Origin: Variovorax brevis
Lineage (GTDB): Bacteria; Pseudomonadota; Gammaproteobacteria; Burkholderiales; Burkholderiaceae_C
Assembly (NCBI RefSeq): GCF_030317105.1
Contig: NZ_JASZYG010000001.1
Span: forward strand, 372,001-436,000
Direction of reading: 5' to 3'
Length of the DNA: 64,000 bases
In this document: piece after piece, positions 61,089-64,000 of the stretch
Numbering within the stretch: position 1 is the stretch's first letter
Layout: every line of letters starts with the position of its first letter
Program-made: the position numbers and the translations under genes
The notes under the pieces: model-generated
Seen by the model: only the letters and a program-made list of their open reading frames with translations
Told to the model about the DNA's origin: nothing
Databases searched by the model: none

Positions 61089-62435
61089 TCAGGCGGGCCT
61101 GACGACGGCGGCCGCGCGCACCGGTGCCGGTGCGCCGCCGCGCCTGGCGGCGATCAGGCCGTAGACGATGTAGCCGATGGCCATCACCAGCATGCCGCCG
61201 AGCACGGCGTCCTTGCCCGCGGTGTAGAGCGCATAGACCGAATACAGCATGGCGACGATCGCGACGATGCTGTTGCGCCGGTACACGCCGGGCTCGACCT
61301 TGGCATTGCGCATCATCACGAAGAGGGCCGACAGCGAGATGATGTAGGGCACGACGTTGGTGACCACAGCCAGGTTGACCAGTGCCGCGAACTGCTCGCT
61401 CAGGTTGGGCGAGATGGTCGACAGCGCCATCACCGACTGCACGATGCCCATGATCACCATGCCCGCGATGGGCGCACCCATGGAATTGGCCTTGCCGAAG
61501 ACGGCGGGGAACATGTTGGTGTCGGCCGCGTCCTTGGCCGTTTGCGAGAGCGTGAACTGCCAGCCCAGCAGCGAGCCCACGCAGGCCATGGCCGCCAGCG
61601 CCATCACGATCTGGCCGACGACCGGCGTGAACATCTTCGCGAAGGCCAGGCCGAAGGGACCGGTGGACTTCGCCAGTTCGGCGTTGGGCACGATGCCCTG
61701 GATCACCGTGGTCGAGAGGATGTAGATGATGGCCGCGCCCAGCGTGCCGAACATGCAGGCCAGCGGCACGTCGCGCTTGGGGTTCTCCACCGCCGAGGCA
61801 TTCTGCGAAGCCGACTCCATGCCCAGGAAGGCCCACAGCGTGAGCGAAATGCTCGAACCCATGCCCTCGATCAGGCGCATGCCCTTGGGGTTCCACGCTT
61901 CGCTGAACGTGGCGCCGCTGAACCAGAACCACCCGGCGATCGACATGAAGCCGACCGGCAGGATCACGCCCCACACCGTGACCGAACCGATCTTGCCCGT
62001 CAGGCTCGGTCCGCCGAAGTTGGCCACCGTGGTGAGCCACAGCAGCGCGATCACGCCGATGCAACTCGCGACCGGCGTGGAAGAGAGCACCGGGAAGAAC
62101 GCCGCCAGGTAGCCCAGCGCCGAACTCGCCACCGCCACGTTGGCAATGGCCAGCGACAGGAAGTACAGGAAGAAGACCTGGAAGTAGCCGTCCTTGCCGT
62201 AGGCGTCCTCGGCGTACGCCGCCAGCCCGCCGGTGCGCTGGTTGAAGATGCCCGCCTGCGCGAAGCCGTACGCAATGGCCAGCGAACCGATGGCCGTGAC
62301 GATCCACGACAGCAGCGAGATCGCCCCGACCTGCGCCATGTTGGCCGGCAGCATGATGATGCCCGAGCCCATCATGTTCACCGTGACGATGAAGGTCAGC
62401 TGGACCACGCTCATTTTCTTGTTTGCATCTGCCAT
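61089..62435 (-). CDS. APA family amino-acid antiporter (PotE/ArcD/AdiC-like)
   Basis: 448-residue inner-membrane transporter with about 12 segments. The N-terminal GSGIIMLPANMAQVGAISLLSW and LWAFLGMESASQNASAVENPKRDVP are hallmarks of the basic amino-acid/polyamine antiporter family (PotE, CadB, AdiC, ArcD). Its start (62435) follows AAGGAGA. It lies between a decarboxylase and the arc genes, so it could exchange arginine for ornithine (ArcD role) or substrate for its decarboxylation product (PotE/AdiC role). Sequence alone does not decide. Confidence 0.88.
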   Translation of the reverse strand: MADANKKMSVVQLTFIVTVNMMGSGIIMLPANMAQVGAISLLSWIVTAIGSLAIAYGFAQAGIFNQRTGGLAAYAEDAYGKDGYFQVFFLYFLSLAIANVAVASSALGYLAAFFPVLSSTPVASCIGVIALLWLTTVANFGGPSLTGKIGSVTVWGVILPVGFMSIAGWFWFSGATFSEAWNPKGMRLIEGMGSSISLTLWAFLGMESASQNASAVENPKRDVPLACMFGTLGAAIIYILSTTVIQGIVPNAELAKSTGPFGLAFAKMFTPVVGQIVMALAAMACVGSLLGWQFTLSQTAKDAADTNMFPAVFGKANSMGAPIAGMVIMGIVQSVMALSTISPNLSEQFAALVNLAVVTNVVPYIISLSALFVMMRNAKVEPGVYRRNSIVAIVAMLYSVYALYTAGKDAVLGGMLVMAIGYIVYGLIAARRGGAPAPVRAAAVVRPA

Positions 62436-62458
62436 GTCGGTTCTCCTTGGGAGCGCGA

Positions 62459-64000
62459 TTACTCGCGGACCACGTAGGTGTGGAAACGGATCCGTCCGTC
62501 TTTCTTTTCCTGGTACACGCCCTGCACCTCGTAGTTGAAGCCGGGAAAGCGGTTGAACGATTCCTCGAAGGCTAGGAAGTAGTCGAGCATGGGTTGGGCA
62601 CGATCGTCCCAACGCTCGCCCGGCACCACCACGCCGATGCCCGGCGGGTAGATCAATGCCAGCGTGGCCGAGATGCGGCCCTTGACTTCGTCCAGCGGCA
62701 CGTAGTCCACCCGGTTGTCGACCAGTGCCTCGTAGGCGTCCTTCGGCAGCATCGCCAGTTGCGGGAAGCTCTGGGCGCGGAAGCACCGCCGCTGCAGGTC
62801 CTTGACGCCGCGCTTGCGATAGAAGTCGTGCATCTCGCTGCACACCCGGCGAAGGCCGTAGTCGATGTAGCGCTCGCTGTGGGCGGCGTAGAGCGTCGGC
62901 AACACCTCCGACAGCGGCGCATCCTCGTCCCACAGGTTCTTGAACTTGACGAGCTTGGCGATCAGTGTGTTGAGCTTGCTTTCATCCTCGGCTGGCGTCA
63001 TCAGGAACAGGATGCTGTTGAGGTCGCACTTCTCGGGCACCACGCGCTGCTCGCGCAGGAAGTTGGCCACCACCGTGGCCGGCACGCCGAAGTCCAGGTA
63101 TTCGCCGGTGGCCCGGTCGATGCCGGGCGTGAGCAGCGCCAGCTTGTTGGGATCGACCATCGCATAGCCTGGCGAATAGCCCTTGTAGCCGTGCCATGTG
63201 CTGTCAGGCCCGAAGTTCCAGCACTGCTGCTCGCGCTTGAGAAGATCCGTGGGCAGGTCTTCCCAGGGCACGTTGCTCGCGTCGGTCGCAAAGCGCGAGC
63301 CGCTGATCGTGACCCGGTCCGGGACGAAGGGGTCGAAGAACCATTGCTCCTGCGGGTCGCGTCCCACCTTGGCGTAGTGGCGCGCGTATTCGCGCAGCTT
63401 CTTGCGCGCCTCGATGCCCAGTTCGATGCAACTGTCCCACATCATCTCGCCGGCCTTGCCGGCATGCATGCGGGCATTGACGTCGAGCGAGGCGAACAAC
63501 GGATAGAAGGGCGAGGTCGAGGCGTGCATCAGGAACGACTCGTTGAATCGCTTGTGCCCGATGTGGCGCTGCTGATCGCGGATGTGCTCGTCGCGCTTGT
63601 GGATCTGCGAGGCCTGCGAGAAGCCCGCGCCCTGCTTGTGCACCGACTGGGTCGAGAACAGCCCCGGCATCTTTGCGTCGAGGTCCTTCAGCCGCATCGG
63701 GCTGTGGTCTTCGAACAGGGGATGGAAGGCGTTGTAGCCAATCCAGGCTTCGTCCCACAGCACGTAGTCGCACAGGTGGCCGATTTTCTCGAGCACCTTG
63801 CGCACGTTGTAGATGGTGCCGTCGTAGGTGGCGAGCTGGATGCAGGCCATGCGAAACGGCCGTTCGGCCTCCGCGCGCTTCGGATCCTTGACCAGCGGGT
63901 TCTGGCGGATCTGCTCGCGCAGGTACTCCTCGTCCCATGCGTCCCAGTCCACGGCGCCGATCATGCCGAAGGCGTTGCGCGCGGTGGGCAGAAAGATCGG
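62459..64000 (-). CDS. Orn/Lys/Arg decarboxylase, PLP-dependent (5' end outside window)
   Basis: At least 513 residues are seen; the frame is open through base 64000, where it reads PIFLPTARNAFG before the first Met at 63964, so the N-terminus is missing. The PLP Lys lies in STQSVHKQGAGFSQASQIHK. ASLDVNARMHAGKAGEMMWDS and the C-terminal YPPGIGVVVPGERWD match the biodegradative group (CadA, AdiA, SpeF type). Substrate is lysine, arginine or ornithine. It precedes the antiporter by 23 bases, the arrangement of acid-resistance decarboxylase/antiporter pairs. Confidence 0.9.
   Translation of the reverse strand, partial: PIFLPTARNAFGMIGAVDWDAWDEEYLREQIRQNPLVKDPKRAEAERPFRMACIQLATYDGTIYNVRKVLEKIGHLCDYVLWDEAWIGYNAFHPLFEDHSPMRLKDLDAKMPGLFSTQSVHKQGAGFSQASQIHKRDEHIRDQQRHIGHKRFNESFLMHASTSPFYPLFASLDVNARMHAGKAGEMMWDSCIELGIEARKKLREYARHYAKVGRDPQEQWFFDPFVPDRVTISGSRFATDASNVPWEDLPTDLLKREQQCWNFGPDSTWHGYKGYSPGYAMVDPNKLALLTPGIDRATGEYLDFGVPATVVANFLREQRVVPEKCDLNSILFLMTPAEDESKLNTLIAKLVKFKNLWDEDAPLSEVLPTLYAAHSERYIDYGLRRVCSEMHDFYRKRGVKDLQRRCFRAQSFPQLAMLPKDAYEALVDNRVDYVPLDEVKGRISATLALIYPPGIGVVVPGERWDDRAQPMLDYFLAFEESFNRFPGFNYEVQGVYQEKKDGRIRFHTYVVRE

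Noticed and set aside
60561..62477. 638-residue + strand frame, rich in His and Arg, opposite the antiporter
   Set aside because: Composition is that of an antisense reading of a hydrophobic transporter; no domains.

Overview
The window is GC-rich, densely coded DNA with short intergenic gaps. Two Bug-type (tripartite tricarboxylate) binding proteins without their membrane partners, MalT-type and LysR regulators and a trimeric porin all point to a beta-proteobacterium of the order Burkholderiales, most likely Comamonadaceae and perhaps close to Variovorax. That assignment is inference from gene content. I saw no rRNA, tRNA, CRISPR array or prophage.

Layout, left to right. (1) 1-1401: 3' part of a SulP anion transporter with a STAS domain. 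(2) 1500-4187: a large MalT-like LuxR regulator. (3) 4383-13141: an eight-gene same-strand operon (TauD-type dioxygenase, BKACE beta-keto acid cleavage enzyme, RBBP9-like hydrolase, quinone oxidoreductase, MFS carrier, acyl-CoA ligase, YeiH exporter, Bug binding protein), which looks like a complete uptake, oxidation, CoA activation and thiolytic cleavage route for an unknown organic acid. (4) 13191-15241: a small lipoprotein and a phospholipase D-like lipoprotein. (5) 15496-21333: wecB-nfrB-nfrA-DUF4434, an N4-glycan-receptor type exopolysaccharide locus whose NfrB lacks the C-terminal c-di-GMP receptor domain known in E. coli. (6) 21400-28064, minus strand: DUF1302/DUF1329/YCF48-like/RND, a set probably concerned with a hydrophobic compound, followed by a porin (28298-29560) and a FrnE-like DsbA protein (29644-30321). 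(7) 30604-34698, minus: an unrecognised subunit, a GMC oxidoreductase and an FAD-linked lactone-oxidase-like protein, divergent from a UGT-type glycosyltransferase (34890-36167).

(8) 36316-44630 is the accessory part. Two decayed IS6-family elements lie at 36316-37401. A perfect 22-bp IS end recurs in inverted orientation at 42619-42640. Between these ends sits a four-gene minus-strand operon: secreted MetX-like hydrolase, NMT1-type binding protein, SCO1-like protein and orphan GAF sensor kinase. Beyond 42640 come about 2 kb of decayed DNA with a frameshifted alpha/beta-hydrolase remnant.

(9) 44631-51798, minus: a molybdenum-hydroxylase operon (CoxM-, CoxS- and CoxL-like subunits, hydrolase, enoyl-CoA hydratase, CoxG, Bug binding protein) with a divergent LysR regulator (52042-53004) and a palindromic GTGAGA/TCTCAC site in the shared intergenic region. 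(10) 53193-54103: a frameshifted LysR gene, divergent from a cupin and a composite SnoaL-like protein (54222-55578). (11) 55648-64000, minus: a PLP amino-acid decarboxylase (running off the window), an APA-family antiporter, an orphan amino-acid binding protein, the full arginine deiminase pathway arcA-arcB-arcC, a UspA protein and a VIT-like membrane protein, all co-directional and tightly spaced. This reads as an arginine-dependent energy, acid and stress module.
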